A stretch of 64,000 nt of DNA from Mycolicibacterium vinylchloridicum (GTDB lineage: Bacteria; Actinomycetota; Actinomycetes; Mycobacteriales; Mycobacteriaceae): contig NZ_JACBJQ010000002.1 of the NCBI RefSeq assembly GCF_013404075.1, positions 298,454 to 362,453 on the forward strand, given 5' to 3'. Position 1 is the first letter of the stretch, and the number at the start of each line of letters is the position of its first letter. The translations under genes and the position numbers were made by a program. Shown here piece after piece: positions 34,189 through 44,055 of the stretch. The notes below the pieces were generated by a model. It was not told the origin of the DNA, did no database searches, and saw only the letters and a program-made list of their open reading frames with translations.

Positions 34189-35943
34189 ATGGAGTTGAGC
34201 AACGATCCGACAGACGGCAGCCACGTCGAGGGCGGTGTCGTCGAACACCCCTCCGCGGAGGACTTCGGGCAGGCGCACGCCCTGCCCGCCGATCGCGTCT
34301 GGTTCAAGAGTGCGGTCTTTTACGAGGTGCTGGTCCGGGCTTTCTACGACTCGAACTCCGATGGCATCGGCGATCTGCGCGGCCTGATCGAACAGCTCGA
34401 CTACCTGCAATGGCTCGGTGTGGACTGCCTGTGGTTGCCGCCGTTCTACGATTCACCGCTGCGCGACGGCGGCTACGACATCCGTGACTTCTACAAGGTG
34501 CTGCCGGAGTTCGGTACTGTCGACGACTTCGTCGCACTGCTCGACGCCGCGCACCGCCGGGGCATTCGCGTCATCACCGACCTGGTGATGAACCACACCT
34601 CCGACAGCCACGAATGGTTTCAGGAGTCGCGGCACAATCCGGACGGCCCGTATGGCGACTTCTACATGTGGAGCGACACCGACGACAAGTACTCCGACGC
34701 GCGGATCATCTTCATCGACACCGAGGAGTCCAACTGGACCTACGACCCGGTGCGCAAACAGTTCTACTGGCACCGGTTCTTCAGCCATCAGCCCGACCTG
34801 AATTACGACAGCCCCGCTGTCCAAGAGGCGATGATCGATGTGCTCCGGTTCTGGCTCGATCTCGGGATCGACGGTTTCCGGCTGGACGCCGTGCCCTATC
34901 TCTACGCGCGGGAGGGCACCAACTGCGAGAACCTGCCGGAGACACATGCGTTCCTCAAGCACTGCCGCAAGGTGATCGACGACGAGTATCCCGGCCGGGT
35001 GCTGTTGGCCGAGGCCAATCAGTGGCCCGCCGACGTCGTCGAGTACTTCGGCGACCCGGCCACCGGCGGGGACGAATGCCACATGGCATTCCACTTCCCG
35101 CTGATGCCGCGCATCTTCATGGCGGTGCGCCGCGAATCCCGCTTCCCCATCTCGGAGATCCTGTCGCAGACCCCGGAGATCCCCGAGATGGCGCAGTGGG
35201 GCATTTTCCTGCGCAACCATGATGAGCTGACGCTGGAGATGGTCACCGACGAAGAGCGTGACTACATGTACGCCGAGTACGCCAAAGACCCACGGATGAA
35301 AGCGAATGTGGGGATCCGGCGGCGGCTGGCACCCCTGCTGGAGAACGACCGCAACCAGATGGAGTTGTTCACCGCGTTGCTGTTGTCGCTGCCCGGTTCG
35401 CCGGTGCTGTATTACGGCGACGAGATCGGGATGGGCGACATCATCTGGTTGGGCGACCGCGACGCCGTCCGCACACCCATGCAGTGGACCCCGGATCGCA
35501 ACGCCGGATTCTCCACCGCCAACCCGGGCCGGCTGTACCTGCCGCCGAACCAGGATGCGATCTATGGCTACCAGTCGGTGAACGTCGAAGCGCAACGCGA
35601 CAGTTCGACGTCGCTGCTGAGCTGGACGCGCACCATGCTGGCGGTACGCCGGCGCTACGACGCATTCGCCACCGGCACGTTCCGCGAACTGAGCGGCTCC
35701 AACCCCTCGGTCTTGACGTATGTGCGCGAGATCGAGGGCGGCGACACTATGCTGTGTGTGAACAATCTGTCCCGTTTTCCGCAGCCGATCGAGTTGAATC
35801 TGCAGCATTGGAACTCCTACACACCGGTGGAGTTGACGGGGCACGTGGCATTCCCGCGGATCGGCCAGCTGCCCTATCTGCTGACGCTGCCGGGGCACGG
35901 GTTCTACTGGTTCAGGCTCAGCCCGTCGGAGGAGACGCAATGA
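34189..35943 (+). CDS. treS: trehalose synthase / maltose alpha-D-glucosyltransferase
   Basis: GH13 enzyme of 584 residues that interconverts trehalose and maltose. Catalytic residues are visible: nucleophile Asp233 (FRLDAVPYL), acid/base Glu275 (LLAEANQWP) and Asp345 (RNHDE). The substrate-recognition NHTSD motif lies at about 135-139. ATG 34189 is chosen; the frame runs further upstream without a family match. TreS and the downstream maltokinase feed the GlgE route from trehalose via maltose-1-phosphate to alpha-glucan. Its TGA overlaps the mak ATG, so they form one operon. Confidence 0.96.
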   Translation: MELSNDPTDGSHVEGGVVEHPSAEDFGQAHALPADRVWFKSAVFYEVLVRAFYDSNSDGIGDLRGLIEQLDYLQWLGVDCLWLPPFYDSPLRDGGYDIRDFYKVLPEFGTVDDFVALLDAAHRRGIRVITDLVMNHTSDSHEWFQESRHNPDGPYGDFYMWSDTDDKYSDARIIFIDTEESNWTYDPVRKQFYWHRFFSHQPDLNYDSPAVQEAMIDVLRFWLDLGIDGFRLDAVPYLYAREGTNCENLPETHAFLKHCRKVIDDEYPGRVLLAEANQWPADVVEYFGDPATGGDECHMAFHFPLMPRIFMAVRRESRFPISEILSQTPEIPEMAQWGIFLRNHDELTLEMVTDEERDYMYAEYAKDPRMKANVGIRRRLAPLLENDRNQMELFTALLLSLPGSPVLYYGDEIGMGDIIWLGDRDAVRTPMQWTPDRNAGFSTANPGRLYLPPNQDAIYGYQSVNVEAQRDSSTSLLSWTRTMLAVRRRYDAFATGTFRELSGSNPSVLTYVREIEGGDTMLCVNNLSRFPQPIELNLQHWNSYTPVELTGHVAFPRIGQLPYLLTLPGHGFYWFRLSPSEETQ

Positions 35944-37262
35944 CTTCACCGGTGAACCTGCCGTGGACCGAATGGTTACCCAGCCAGCGGTGGTACGCCG
36001 GTCGTAGTCGCACGCTGTCCTCGGCCGAGACCGCCGAGGTGTTTTCGCTGCGGCCGCAGCTGGATCTGGTCTTGCTCGACGTCACCTACACCGACGGTTC
36101 GGCGGAGCGCTATCAGGTGGTGGTCCAATGGGATTCGGCGCCGGTGGCGGAGTACGACACGGTGGCCACGATCGGGTCCGACGATGCCCACACCGCCTAT
36201 GACGGGCTCTACGACCCGTCGTCCGCGCAGTTCCTGCTGTCGCTGATCGACTCGGGCGCGACCATCGGCAGGATCACGTTCACCAAGGAACCCGACGTCA
36301 CGCTCCCGGTCGAGGCTGCGCCGCGAGTCTCCGGCGCCGAGCAGAGCAATACCAGCGTAGTGTTCGACGACCAGGTGATCTTCAAACTGTTCCGCCGGGT
36401 CTCGATCGGGATCAACCCGGACATCGAACTCAACCGGGCGTTGGGACGAGCCGGAAACCCGCACGTGGCAAGGCTTCTCGGATCGTTCGAGACGGATGAA
36501 GGCGGCCAGCCGTGCCCGCTCGGCATGGTGACGACCTACGCCGCGAACTCGGCGGAGGGCTGGCAGATGGCCACCGCGAGCACCCGCGACCTGTATGCAG
36601 AGGGTGACCTGTACGCATACGAGGTCGGCGGTGACTTCGCCGGGGAGGCATACCGATTGGGGGAGGCGGTGGCGTCGGTGCACGCCACCCTGGCCCAGGA
36701 GTTGGGCACCTCGACGGCGGTGCTGCCCGTCGACGTGATGCGGGAGCGGCTGGCGACCGCCGCCGCCGCGGTGCCCGAGCTCGAGGAGTATCGGCCCGCC
36801 ATCGAGGAGCGCTTCGCGAAGCTGGCCGACGAGCCGGTGACCGTGCAGCGCGTGCACGGAGACCTGCATCTGGGTCAGGCGCTGCGGACGCCGGACCGTT
36901 GGCTGCTGATCGACTTCGAGGGCGAGCCGGGTCAGCCGCTGGACGAGCGGCGAAAGCCCGACTCCACGTTGCGCGATATCGCCGGCATGCTGCGCTCGTT
37001 CGAATACGCGGCCTATCAACAGCTGATCGACCAGTCCGACGACCGGCAGCTTGCCGCCCGCGCCAAGGAGTGGGTCGACCGCAACTGCGCGTCGTTCTGC
37101 GACGGGTACGCGGCCGAATCCGAGGCCGACCCACGCGATTCCGCTGCGGTGCTCGCTGCCTACGAGCTGGACAAAGCGGTGTACGAGGCGGCGTACGAGG
37201 CGCGGCACCGGCCGACCTGGCTGCATATTCCGATGCGCTCGATCGCACGGTTGGTCGGGTAG
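35940..37262 (+). CDS. mak: maltokinase
   Basis: Protein of 440 residues in the Pep2/Mak family, which phosphorylates maltose at O1 with ATP. The N-terminal cap ([13 protein letters not shown]) is characteristic of the family, the kinase-like fold has [13 protein letters not shown] as catalytic loop and [17 protein letters not shown] as the metal-binding loop. ATG 35940 overlaps the treS stop (ATGA), consistent with coupling and with the TreS-Mak complex described in mycobacteria. The stop is 40 nt from the convergent GH5 gene. Confidence 0.95.
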   Translation: MTSPVNLPWTEWLPSQRWYAGRSRTLSSAETAEVFSLRPQLDLVLLDVTYTDGSAERYQVVVQWDSAPVAEYDTVATIGSDDAHTAYDGLYDPSSAQFLLSLIDSGATIGRITFTKEPDVTLPVEAAPRVSGAEQSNTSVVFDDQVIFKLFRRVSIGINPDIELNRALGRAGNPHVARLLGSFETDEGGQPCPLGMVTTYAANSAEGWQMATASTRDLYAEGDLYAYEVGGDFAGEAYRLGEAVASVHATLAQELGTSTAVLPVDVMRERLATAAAAVPELEEYRPAIEERFAKLADEPVTVQRVHGDLHLGQALRTPDRWLLIDFEGEPGQPLDERRKPDSTLRDIAGMLRSFEYAAYQQLIDQSDDRQLAARAKEWVDRNCASFCDGYAAESEADPRDSAAVLAAYELDKAVYEAAYEARHRPTWLHIPMRSIARLVG

Positions 37263-37302
37263 CGCCCTTTGCGCTGACTGCTCATCCGCGGCGAGGTCGA
37301 CC

Positions 37303-40300
37303 TCAGAGCGACACAGCAGGCACTGCGTCGAGCGCAGTCAGGTTGTTCCCCAGCGGATCTCCGAGGGCGACCATGCTCTGGAAGTACTCGATCACCCGCT
37401 TGTGCGAGACATCGAGCGCCGGCCATTGCGGCCAGTCCCAGGTGTCGTTCATGAATGGTTGCGTCTGATCGTGACTGAGCACCGTGAGGTGGTTCACGTC
37501 ATGGGCGGTGGCCGAAACCTCGAGGACGAGCCGGCCGTTGGCCCGGTCGTGCATCCATCCGCCGTAATGTGGCTCCATCTTCAACGTGTCGATGAATGCC
37601 GTCTCACCACCGGTGTCCATCAGGTACTGCGCGAAACCGTCATGACCGTATTCGGCCACCATGGCCATGACGTCTGCTGCCGAGCCGAGGCGCGCCGTTC
37701 GCTCGATGTCGGCGACGATCTGCGGGTCGAACTTGTCGTCGGCGATCCACCCCACTTTGGCGCCCTGCATCGCGTAGTACAGCCCGACGCCCTGTAGATC
37801 TTGATTCCACGCTTGCTCGTTGTTGGTCAACTTGTTCGCGAACGCCCAATTCCCGACGTCATCGAGGGTCACCGGCGCCAGTCCGGCGAATTGGCGCTGG
37901 TTGTTGTAGGCGACCAGTGCTTCGGTGGTGATGGCGGTCCGGCCGCCCTCCAGCGCGTTCATCCCGGTGTGGTCGCTGCCGTGGAACATGCCGAACGTCA
38001 TGATGTCGGTGTATTCGCTCTCGGTGGGATCGGGCATCGGCATCTCGGGGTCCGGGTCGGTGGGCGGCGTCGACGTACCACCGCCGGTGCTCGTGCCGAC
38101 CGGGCGGTCGAGGATGGTTCCCATGCCCATCGCGTCGGTGAGGGTTGCTCCCGACGGATTCGACAGCATGATGTGGAAGGTCTCGTTGTTCTCCGCCAGC
38201 GAATCACTTTTCACGGGCACCGTGATGATCTTCTGGGTTTCGCCCGGGGCAAAGGTGACAGTGCCCGCTACGGAGATGTAGTCAAGGCCTGCCGTCGCAG
38301 TGTCGTTTGAGGTCGCATAGTGCACCGTCACTGTCTGGTCGGCCGGCGCGGCCAGCGTCACCACGAACGACGCCACCGATGTGCCGCTTCCTCCGGTGAA
38401 CTCGATCGGCGTCAGGTAGGCCATCTTGTTCTGGTTGATCGTCTTCCAGTCGTCGGCCAGAATGCCGCCGGTATCACCGGAATTCGGGTTCCACGACCAG
38501 AATGTCCAGCTCAAGTCCTCGGTGCCGGCCGCGATGTCGATCGTGCCGTTGTTGTCGAAATCGCCCGACAGGTAGGACGTGAGAGCCTCAAACCAGACCA
38601 CGTCTTTGGGGTCCTGGAGTTTGGTGCCGAACTCGCCGACGTAGATCGGCGCGATGTTGTCCTCGTAGATGTAGCCCCAGGCGTTGCGGAACACGTTGGG
38701 CAGGTTGGCGCCGAAGTTGGCTGACTGGAACCAAGGTTGGGCGTAGACGGAGTTCGGATAGTCGTGCGGGGAGTAGACGACCCGGCCGGGTACGTCTAGC
38801 ACGATCGGCCGGTCCTTGACCCCCATCAGGTTGCCGCCCCACCAGTAGCTTTGTCCCTGATAGGTACCCACGCCCTCGACGAAGATCAACAGATCCGGAT
38901 TCTCCTGCAGCACAGCGTTTCCGGCCCGCTCCGCGGCGCGCGCCCAATCGTTCGAACCGCCGCCGCCCCAGGTGCCGTTGTAGGGCTCGTTGTGCAGGTC
39001 GAAACCGATCACCGTCGGGTTGTCCTTGTAGCGATTCGCCAGCATCTGCCAGTCGGCGACCCACTGGTCTTCGGAGTACTGACTGTTGTACCAAAGGCCG
39101 TTCTCGCTCGTGCCGGCGCCGGCGGTACTGCGGTGATGGTCGAGGATGACCCGCATCCCGTCTTGTCCGGCGTAGTCGATGATCGCATCGAGTACCTCGA
39201 TGCGTGACAGTCCCTGCAGGTCGGGGTTCAAGGCGTAGTTGATGCCCGACGGCGCCGCGGAGGTGTGCAGCATCTCGCTGGAATACGGGATCCGAATCGT
39301 GTTGAATCCCTGGGCCGACATCTGATCGATCATGTCTTTGTAGTTGCGGGTCCACAGCCCGTCCGGCACGCCGTTGGAGCCCTCAGCGCCGAACCAGTTG
39401 ACCCCGGAGATCTGCACCGGCTGGCCCTGCGAATCCAGAATCTGGTTGCCAGAGGTATGCAGGAATCCCGCCGCTATGCCCGTCGAACCCGGCTCGGTCG
39501 CCGACCCGTCGGAGATGCTGAGTCCCGGGGTCGTTGCGACGTCGTCGTTGGTGATGGTGGCGGTGGCGGTGCCGCGGGCGATGGTGGCCCCGGTGGGACT
39601 GGACAGGGCGACGGTGAAGGTTTCGGCTGCTTCGACGGCGGTGTCGCCGGTGATCTTGACGGTGACGGATTGGGAGGTGACGCCGGGGTTGAAGGTCAGG
39701 GTGCCGGTGGCGGTGGTGAAGTCGGCGCCGGCGGTGGCGGTGCCGTTCGAGGTGGCGTAGTTGACGGTGACCGGTGTGGTCGATGATTTGGAAACGGTGA
39801 CGGTGAAGGTGGCGCTGCTCGTGCCGGCGTTGCCCTCGGCGACGGTGGTATCGGAGATCGAGAGACTTGGTCTGGTGGGTGGGGTGCTGAGTCCCAGCAG
39901 CGACTGAATCTGCCGGTATAACCCCCAGAGCAGATCCTGGATCGGATTACCAATCGGTGCCGACGGGCCACCCGGCACGAATCCCAATGCGCGCAACACC
40001 TGCGCCGGGGTAGGAAGCGCCGGAAGGCGGATCAGGTTCGGCGGGACAGACGCCGCCGTTGGAGTCTTCGTGGGATTCGCGATCCCCGCGGCCAGGGCCT
40101 GCGTTGCCGGAGGAGCGCCGGCGGGCGAGCTCACCGGGTCGGCGATCGGACCGTCGGAATGGGTGGGCGATTCAGACGAGGTGTTGCTGACCGAGGGAAT
40201 GACCCCTGCCGGTGTGGAGCCGTACACTACCGACAACCTGTTGCCAGGCGTCGGCCGGGTGGCGGCCGCGGCAGTTAGCGCACGAGGTGAGCCAGCGGAC

Positions 40301-40611
40301 GGCCTCTTCATCGAGGAGCCGTTGGCAACGCCCGGCTTCTGTGCCTGCCGACCGGTGTGGCCGCTCGCAGTCGAGTTACCGGGCGCGGGGTCGCCAGCTT
40401 GGCCGCTGGTGGGCCCGGCACCAGTGCCAGGGGTGGTATCGGCATGTGCAACGCCCGAGCCGGTCGCCAGAGCTGCGCCGACGCCCAGGCTGAGCGCACT
40501 GACGCCCAGCCAGCCGTAGGGTTGCCTGCGCCGGCGATGACGTCCTCCGCGCTGGGTACCGCCGTGGGAGCCCGTAGCCACATCCCCGCTGTGGCCTGCC
40601 GCAGCATTCAT
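37303..40611 (-). CDS. secreted GH5 glycoside hydrolase with Calx-beta domains
   Basis: Protein of 1,102 residues. A basic N-terminus (RHRRRRQPYGWLG) and hydrophobic stretch end at AHAD (about 58), so it is exported. A low-complexity P/G/A/T-rich region reaches 240. Calx-beta 1 spans about 249-358. A second Calx-beta starts at 363, breaks off at about 377, and resumes at about 744 (SVASFVVTLAAP) to 835. Between the two halves lies a GH5 catalytic domain with acid Glu542 (LHNEP) and nucleophile Glu660 (VGEFG). The C-terminal part (870-1102) is a conserved domain I cannot name. It may cleave beta-1,4-glucans such as cellulose. ATG 40611 has GAAAGGG 7 nt upstream. Confidence 0.9.
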   Translation of the reverse strand: MNAAAGHSGDVATGSHGGTQRGGRHRRRRQPYGWLGVSALSLGVGAALATGSGVAHADTTPGTGAGPTSGQAGDPAPGNSTASGHTGRQAQKPGVANGSSMKRPSAGSPRALTAAAATRPTPGNRLSVVYGSTPAGVIPSVSNTSSESPTHSDGPIADPVSSPAGAPPATQALAAGIANPTKTPTAASVPPNLIRLPALPTPAQVLRALGFVPGGPSAPIGNPIQDLLWGLYRQIQSLLGLSTPPTRPSLSISDTTVAEGNAGTSSATFTVTVSKSSTTPVTVNYATSNGTATAGADFTTATGTLTFNPGVTSQSVTVKITGDTAVEAAETFTVALSSPTGATIARGTATATITNDDVATTPGLSISDGSATEPGSTGIAAGFLHTSGNQILDSQGQPVQISGVNWFGAEGSNGVPDGLWTRNYKDMIDQMSAQGFNTIRIPYSSEMLHTSAAPSGINYALNPDLQGLSRIEVLDAIIDYAGQDGMRVILDHHRSTAGAGTSENGLWYNSQYSEDQWVADWQMLANRYKDNPTVIGFDLHNEPYNGTWGGGGSNDWARAAERAGNAVLQENPDLLIFVEGVGTYQGQSYWWGGNLMGVKDRPIVLDVPGRVVYSPHDYPNSVYAQPWFQSANFGANLPNVFRNAWGYIYEDNIAPIYVGEFGTKLQDPKDVVWFEALTSYLSGDFDNNGTIDIAAGTEDLSWTFWSWNPNSGDTGGILADDWKTINQNKMAYLTPIEFTGGSGTSVASFVVTLAAPADQTVTVHYATSNDTATAGLDYISVAGTVTFAPGETQKIITVPVKSDSLAENNETFHIMLSNPSGATLTDAMGMGTILDRPVGTSTGGGTSTPPTDPDPEMPMPDPTESEYTDIMTFGMFHGSDHTGMNALEGGRTAITTEALVAYNNQRQFAGLAPVTLDDVGNWAFANKLTNNEQAWNQDLQGVGLYYAMQGAKVGWIADDKFDPQIVADIERTARLGSAADVMAMVAEYGHDGFAQYLMDTGGETAFIDTLKMEPHYGGWMHDRANGRLVLEVSATAHDVNHLTVLSHDQTQPFMNDTWDWPQWPALDVSHKRVIEYFQSMVALGDPLGNNLTALDAVPAVSL

Positions 40612-40788
40612 TGCTCTGCCCTTTCTCGGTGAGAGAACACAGCTTTGCTGAAGGGGACACGTATGTCACGCATTTCGGCAGAAACCGGCCAAAAGTTCTC
40701 TTTGCTGTGTCCATGCTCTGGACAAAGCGCGCGGGGGCGTCTAGGAGCTGGACACACGATGTCCGCCGGCGCGGCTACGGTAATCCCG

Positions 40789-43700
40789 ATGGCCCTGCAC
40801 CTGCACCGAGCCGAGCGCACCGACCTGCTCGCCGACGGTCTCGGCATGCTGCTGGCCACCCCCCAATCCGACCCGTTCGCCGACGAACTCGTCGTGGTGC
40901 CCGCCCGCGGGGTCGAGCGTTGGCTCAGCCAGCGGCTCTCGCACATTCTCGGCGGCACTGACGCCGGCGGGGGTGTCTGCGCGGGGGTGTCGTTCCGGTC
41001 ACCGGCATCGCTCATCAGTGAGATCGCCGGAACCGGCGACGACGATCCGTGGTCGGCCGACGCGATGGCGTGGCCCCTGCTCGAGGTCATCGACGCCAGC
41101 CTCGACGAGCCGTGGTGCCGCACGTTGGCCACCCACCTCGGCCACTTTGTGGACGGTGAGGAGAAGGACCTTCGCCAGGGCAGGCGCTACTCGGTCGCCC
41201 GCCGGCTGGCCGGGCTCTTCTCCTCCTATGCGCGGCAGCGTCCGCAGCTCCTCGAGGACTGGTTGGCCGGTGACCCAGCTGGCCTGGACGACGACCTGCG
41301 CTGGCAGCCATACCTATGGCGGGTGCTGGTCGATACGATCGGCGTCGATCCCCCGCACATCCGGCACGCTAAAACCCTTGCCCGGCTGCGGGAATCGGGA
41401 ACCGGACTGCCGGTGCGGATATCGTTGTTCGGGCACACCCGATTGCCCAGCACCGAGATCGAACTCGTCGGGGCGCTGGCCCGACACCACGACGTGCATC
41501 TGTGGCTGCCGCACCCCAGTGCTGCACTGTGGGCCGAGCTGCGCGATCTGCGCGGGACGATCCCCCGTCGCGACGACACCAGCCATCGGCTGGCCGTGCA
41601 TCCGCTGCTGGCCACCCTCGGCCGCGATGTTCGCGAGCTCCAGCGAAGCCTGCCCACCGACGTCGCCACCGACGAATTCCTCGGTGCCGGCCAACAGCCG
41701 GATACGCTGCTCGGCTGGCTGCAAGCCGACATCGCCGCGAATGCCACACGGCCACAGGGGCGCTCGCATACACCTGCAGATCGCTCGGTGCAGGTGCACA
41801 GCTGCCATGGACCGGCGCGTCAGGTCGACGTCCTGCGTGAGGTGCTGCTCGGTCTGCTCGCCGAGGACCGCACCCTGGAACCCCGCGACATCCTGGTGAT
41901 GTGCCCCGATATCGACACCTACGCCCCGCTGATCGTGGCGGACTTCGGACTCGGCGATGTCGTACCCGGCGCCCATCCGGCCCACCAGCTGCGGGTGCGG
42001 CTGGCCGACCGAGCCCTGATCCAGACCAACCCGCTGCTGCAGGTGGCGGCCAAACTGCTGACGCTGGCCGGCAGCCGGGTCACCGCCACCGAAGTCCTCG
42101 ACTTCGCCCACCTGGAGCCGGTCCGGGCGCGATTCGCGTTCAGTGACGACGATCTGGAGACCATCACCCGCTGGGTGCAACAGTCGAACATCCGGTGGGG
42201 TTTCGACCAGGAGCACCGCGCGCCCTTCGGGATCCCGTTCATCCAGAACACCTGGCGCTTCGGCCTCGACCGGGTGCTGGCCGGGGTCGCCATGTCCGAC
42301 GACTCGAAGGACTGGCTGGGCGTCACCCTGCCGCTGGACGACGTCGGCAGCAACAGCGTGGAGCTGGCCGGCCGGCTCGCCGAGTACGTGGCGCGCCTTG
42401 CGCGCACCGTCGAATCCCTCAGCGGGGTCCGACCGTTGGCGCAGTGGCTGACCGGACTTCAGGACGGCGTCGGCCTGTTGACCCGGACCGCCGGGGACGA
42501 CGGCTGGCAGACCAGCCAGCTGCAGCGCGAATTCGGCGACGTACTGACGACGGCCGGTCCGCGCGCCGACGTCGGAATGCGGCTGCCGGACGTCACCGCC
42601 CTGCTGGGTCGCCATCTGTCCGGACGCCCCACCCGGGCCAACTTCCGCACCGGCACGCTGACGGTGTGCACCATGGTCCCGATGCGCTCGGTGCCGCATC
42701 GGGTGGTGTGTCTGGTCGGGTTGGACGACACCGTGTTCCCGAGAATCGGAGTGGTCGACGGTGATGACGCGCTGGCCCGCGACCCGATGACCGGCGAGCG
42801 TGACATCCGCTCCGAAGATCGGCAGTTGCTACTCGACGCGATCGGTGCGGCCACCGACAAGCTCGTCATCACCTACACCGGCGCCAACGAATACTCCGGT
42901 CAGCCCCGCCCGCCGGCGGTGCCGCTGGCCGAGCTGCTCGACGCCCTGGACCGGACCACCGAGGAACCCGTCCGCGATGAGATCCTGGTCCGGCACCCGT
43001 TGCAGCCCTTCGATGTTCGCAACGTGACGCCGGGCGCGCTCGGCGTGCCCGGCGAGCCGTTCACGTTCGACTCGAGCGTGCTTGCCGCTGCCTCGATCAC
43101 CGGCAGCCAGCGGCGGGAACAACCTGACCTGCTGGCCAAGCCGCTGCCCGCCCCGCCACCCGACGACGTGACGCTGGCTGATCTACTGAAGTTCTTCGCC
43201 AACCCGGTGAAGGGCTTCTTCACCGCACTCGACGTGACCCTGCCGTGGGAGGTCGAAGGGGTCGAGGACGCCATGCCGGTCGAGATCGACAACCTGCAGC
43301 AGTGGACGGTGGGCCAGCGGATGCTCACCGACATGCTCGCGGGGATGGATCCCGAACGCGCCGGCCAAGCGGAATGGCGCAGGGGCGCGCTGCCGCCGGG
43401 CCGGCTGGGCTGGCGAACTGCCGGTGAATTACGCGACCAGGCAACCGAATTGGCCAGAGCAGCGCTGGCCTACCGCATCGGCACACCGCAGGCCTTCGAT
43501 GTCGACGTCGACCTGGGCGAGGGTCGTCGCCTCACCGGAACTGTCCCCGAAGTGTTCGGCAAGCGCCTGGTGGAGGTCACGTTCTCCAAGCTCGACGCCC
43601 AGCATCTGCTGCGCGCCTGGATCCCGATGCTGGCCCTGGCCGCGGTCTTCCCCGGGCACTGGTTGGCGGTGTGCATCGGCCGCCAGCGGCGGCGTAACGC

Positions 43701-44055
43701 CGTGGCCGAACGGGTGCTGGGTTCGCCGCAGGACGATCCGGTCGCCGTGCTTCGCGATCTGGTGGCGGTCTACGACGCCGGCCGCCGGGAGCCGATCCCG
43801 TTGCCGATCAAGACATCTCATGCCTGGGCGGTGGCCAGGGTCAGCGGTCAGGACCCGCGCAGCGAGGCCTGGTCGAAGTGGCGCTACGAGCGTGATGACC
43901 GGGCCATCGAACGGGTCTGGGGCCGTGAACCGGATCTCGATCCGCTGTTGACGCCGGTACGGCCGGGTGAGGAAGCCGATGGCGAGACGACCCGGCTGGG
44001 CGCATACGCGGCGCGACTGTGGGCGCCCTTGCTGCGCGCAGAGGACGGTGCCTGA
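40789..44055 (+). CDS. recC: exodeoxyribonuclease V subunit gamma (RecC)
   Basis: Protein of 1,088 residues, the mycobacterial RecC length. The N-terminal helicase-like domains are inactive (no Walker A), and the PARGVERWLSQRLSHIL start, LFGHTRLP and the C-terminal part with a nuclease-like fold are typical. RecC holds the complex together and splits the duplex. ATG 40789 starts the MALHLHRAE N-terminus. The stop shares one nucleotide with the recB ATG (TGATG), so the recC-recB-recD order is one operon. It is divergent from the GH5 gene with a 177-nt gap. Confidence 0.95.
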   Translation: MALHLHRAERTDLLADGLGMLLATPQSDPFADELVVVPARGVERWLSQRLSHILGGTDAGGGVCAGVSFRSPASLISEIAGTGDDDPWSADAMAWPLLEVIDASLDEPWCRTLATHLGHFVDGEEKDLRQGRRYSVARRLAGLFSSYARQRPQLLEDWLAGDPAGLDDDLRWQPYLWRVLVDTIGVDPPHIRHAKTLARLRESGTGLPVRISLFGHTRLPSTEIELVGALARHHDVHLWLPHPSAALWAELRDLRGTIPRRDDTSHRLAVHPLLATLGRDVRELQRSLPTDVATDEFLGAGQQPDTLLGWLQADIAANATRPQGRSHTPADRSVQVHSCHGPARQVDVLREVLLGLLAEDRTLEPRDILVMCPDIDTYAPLIVADFGLGDVVPGAHPAHQLRVRLADRALIQTNPLLQVAAKLLTLAGSRVTATEVLDFAHLEPVRARFAFSDDDLETITRWVQQSNIRWGFDQEHRAPFGIPFIQNTWRFGLDRVLAGVAMSDDSKDWLGVTLPLDDVGSNSVELAGRLAEYVARLARTVESLSGVRPLAQWLTGLQDGVGLLTRTAGDDGWQTSQLQREFGDVLTTAGPRADVGMRLPDVTALLGRHLSGRPTRANFRTGTLTVCTMVPMRSVPHRVVCLVGLDDTVFPRIGVVDGDDALARDPMTGERDIRSEDRQLLLDAIGAATDKLVITYTGANEYSGQPRPPAVPLAELLDALDRTTEEPVRDEILVRHPLQPFDVRNVTPGALGVPGEPFTFDSSVLAAASITGSQRREQPDLLAKPLPAPPPDDVTLADLLKFFANPVKGFFTALDVTLPWEVEGVEDAMPVEIDNLQQWTVGQRMLTDMLAGMDPERAGQAEWRRGALPPGRLGWRTAGELRDQATELARAALAYRIGTPQAFDVDVDLGEGRRLTGTVPEVFGKRLVEVTFSKLDAQHLLRAWIPMLALAAVFPGHWLAVCIGRQRRRNAVAERVLGSPQDDPVAVLRDLVAVYDAGRREPIPLPIKTSHAWAVARVSGQDPRSEAWSKWRYERDDRAIERVWGREPDLDPLLTPVRPGEEADGETTRLGAYAARLWAPLLRAEDGA

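Noticed and set aside
34453..35949. Minus-strand frame of 498 codons opposite treS
   Set aside because: Antisense shadow of an intact GH13 gene; no recognisable domain.
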